A DNA stretch of 64,000 nucleotides from Triadica sebifera. Lineage: Eukaryota > Streptophyta > Magnoliopsida > Malpighiales > Euphorbiaceae. The notes beneath the pieces were generated by a model. It saw only the letters and a program-made list of their open reading frames with translations. It had not been told where the DNA came from and searched no databases. Location of the stretch: contig CM042901.1 in NCBI GenBank assembly GCA_023653625.1, positions 13,089,833-13,153,832 on the forward strand, read 5' to 3'. A program made the translations under genes and the position numbers. The number at the start of each line of letters is the position of its first letter. Positions within the stretch are counted from its first letter, which is position 1. Positions 63,845 through 64,000 of the stretch are shown here, piece by piece.

Positions 63845-64000
63845 TAATGCCCGCCAATTAGGACCTAATGGATAATCTGGATTAAGAAAAATAAGTATGT
63901 GATTAAGATTGTGGATATATAAAAAAAAAGTATAAAAAAAGATGAGCAAAGATAAAAAAAAAAAATGAGATGTCATAGGTTTCATGCCTGTGACTGAAGT
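63845..64000. other. Possible start of another LTR, cut by the window edge
   Basis: TGTAATGCCCGCCAATTAGG at 63845 has the form of a gypsy LTR start (TGTAA.GCCC). The rest lies outside the window, so it cannot be tested here. Confidence 0.25.

Overview
This window is AT-rich nuclear DNA from a flowering plant, probably a eudicot. The evidence is: two intron-containing plant genes with GT-AG introns, a Sirevirus-type Ty1/copia family, a chromodomain-bearing Ty3/gypsy (Tekay/Del-like) remnant, solo LTRs, a Tourist-like MITE and many (TA)n tracts. I see no bacterial genes, rRNA, convincing tRNA or CRISPR array.

Layout. 1-13.4 kb is AT-rich intergenic DNA with small tandem duplications, one decayed reading frame (4631-5029) and a striking array of four ~0.5-0.6 kb units (8.56-10.8 kb) that carry an inner 24-bp minisatellite. 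13,453-14,407 (minus) is a two-exon dynein light chain (LC8-type) gene with a long basic N-terminal extension. 15.2-16.2 kb holds decayed coding fragments that may come from a pararetrovirus-like or retroelement polyprotein.

16.2-45.5 kb is a nest of LTR retrotransposons whose boundaries can be read from target-site duplications (TSDs). Copia-1 (16,224-26,219, minus) is split in its 5' LTR by a related solo LTR (24,319-25,710, TSD GTCGT). Next comes a Tekay-like gypsy remnant on the plus strand. Its 3' LTR is split by a solo gypsy LTR (31,287-45,033, TSD TACAT). That LTR is itself split by Copia-2 (33,051-42,972, TSD ATGAG). A ~1.27-kb tandem duplication then copied part of a Copia-2 LTR together with its flank. 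Both Copia copies carry gag, protease, integrase and RT remnants. Downstream of pol they carry an extra reading frame, about 390 codons in Copia-2, preceded by a conserved TATA box at a conserved distance. This 3' gene is the most interesting coding object in the window. A palindrome-like motif, TCACG-NN-CGTGA, is heavily repeated in the Copia LTRs and 3' region and also occurs in the unrelated gypsy solo LTR.

45.5-49 kb is decayed sequence. 49,728-51,572 (minus) is a four-exon conserved plant gene encoding 349 aa of unknown function. 51.8-55.7 kb is very AT-rich DNA with a plus-strand LTR relic, a ~360-bp repeat and CGGT-type arms. 57.7-58.5 kb is a Tourist-like MITE with TSD TAA. 59,898-62,876 is a 2.98-kb solo LTR. 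The rest is AT-rich with weak coding relics.

Only the two host genes look intact. All transposon genes carry stops, frameshifts or lost catalytic residues, many of them consistent with C-to-T/G-to-A decay of methylated DNA. I did not find a convincing new functional system. The best candidate for novelty is the Copia 3' gene with its own predicted promoter.
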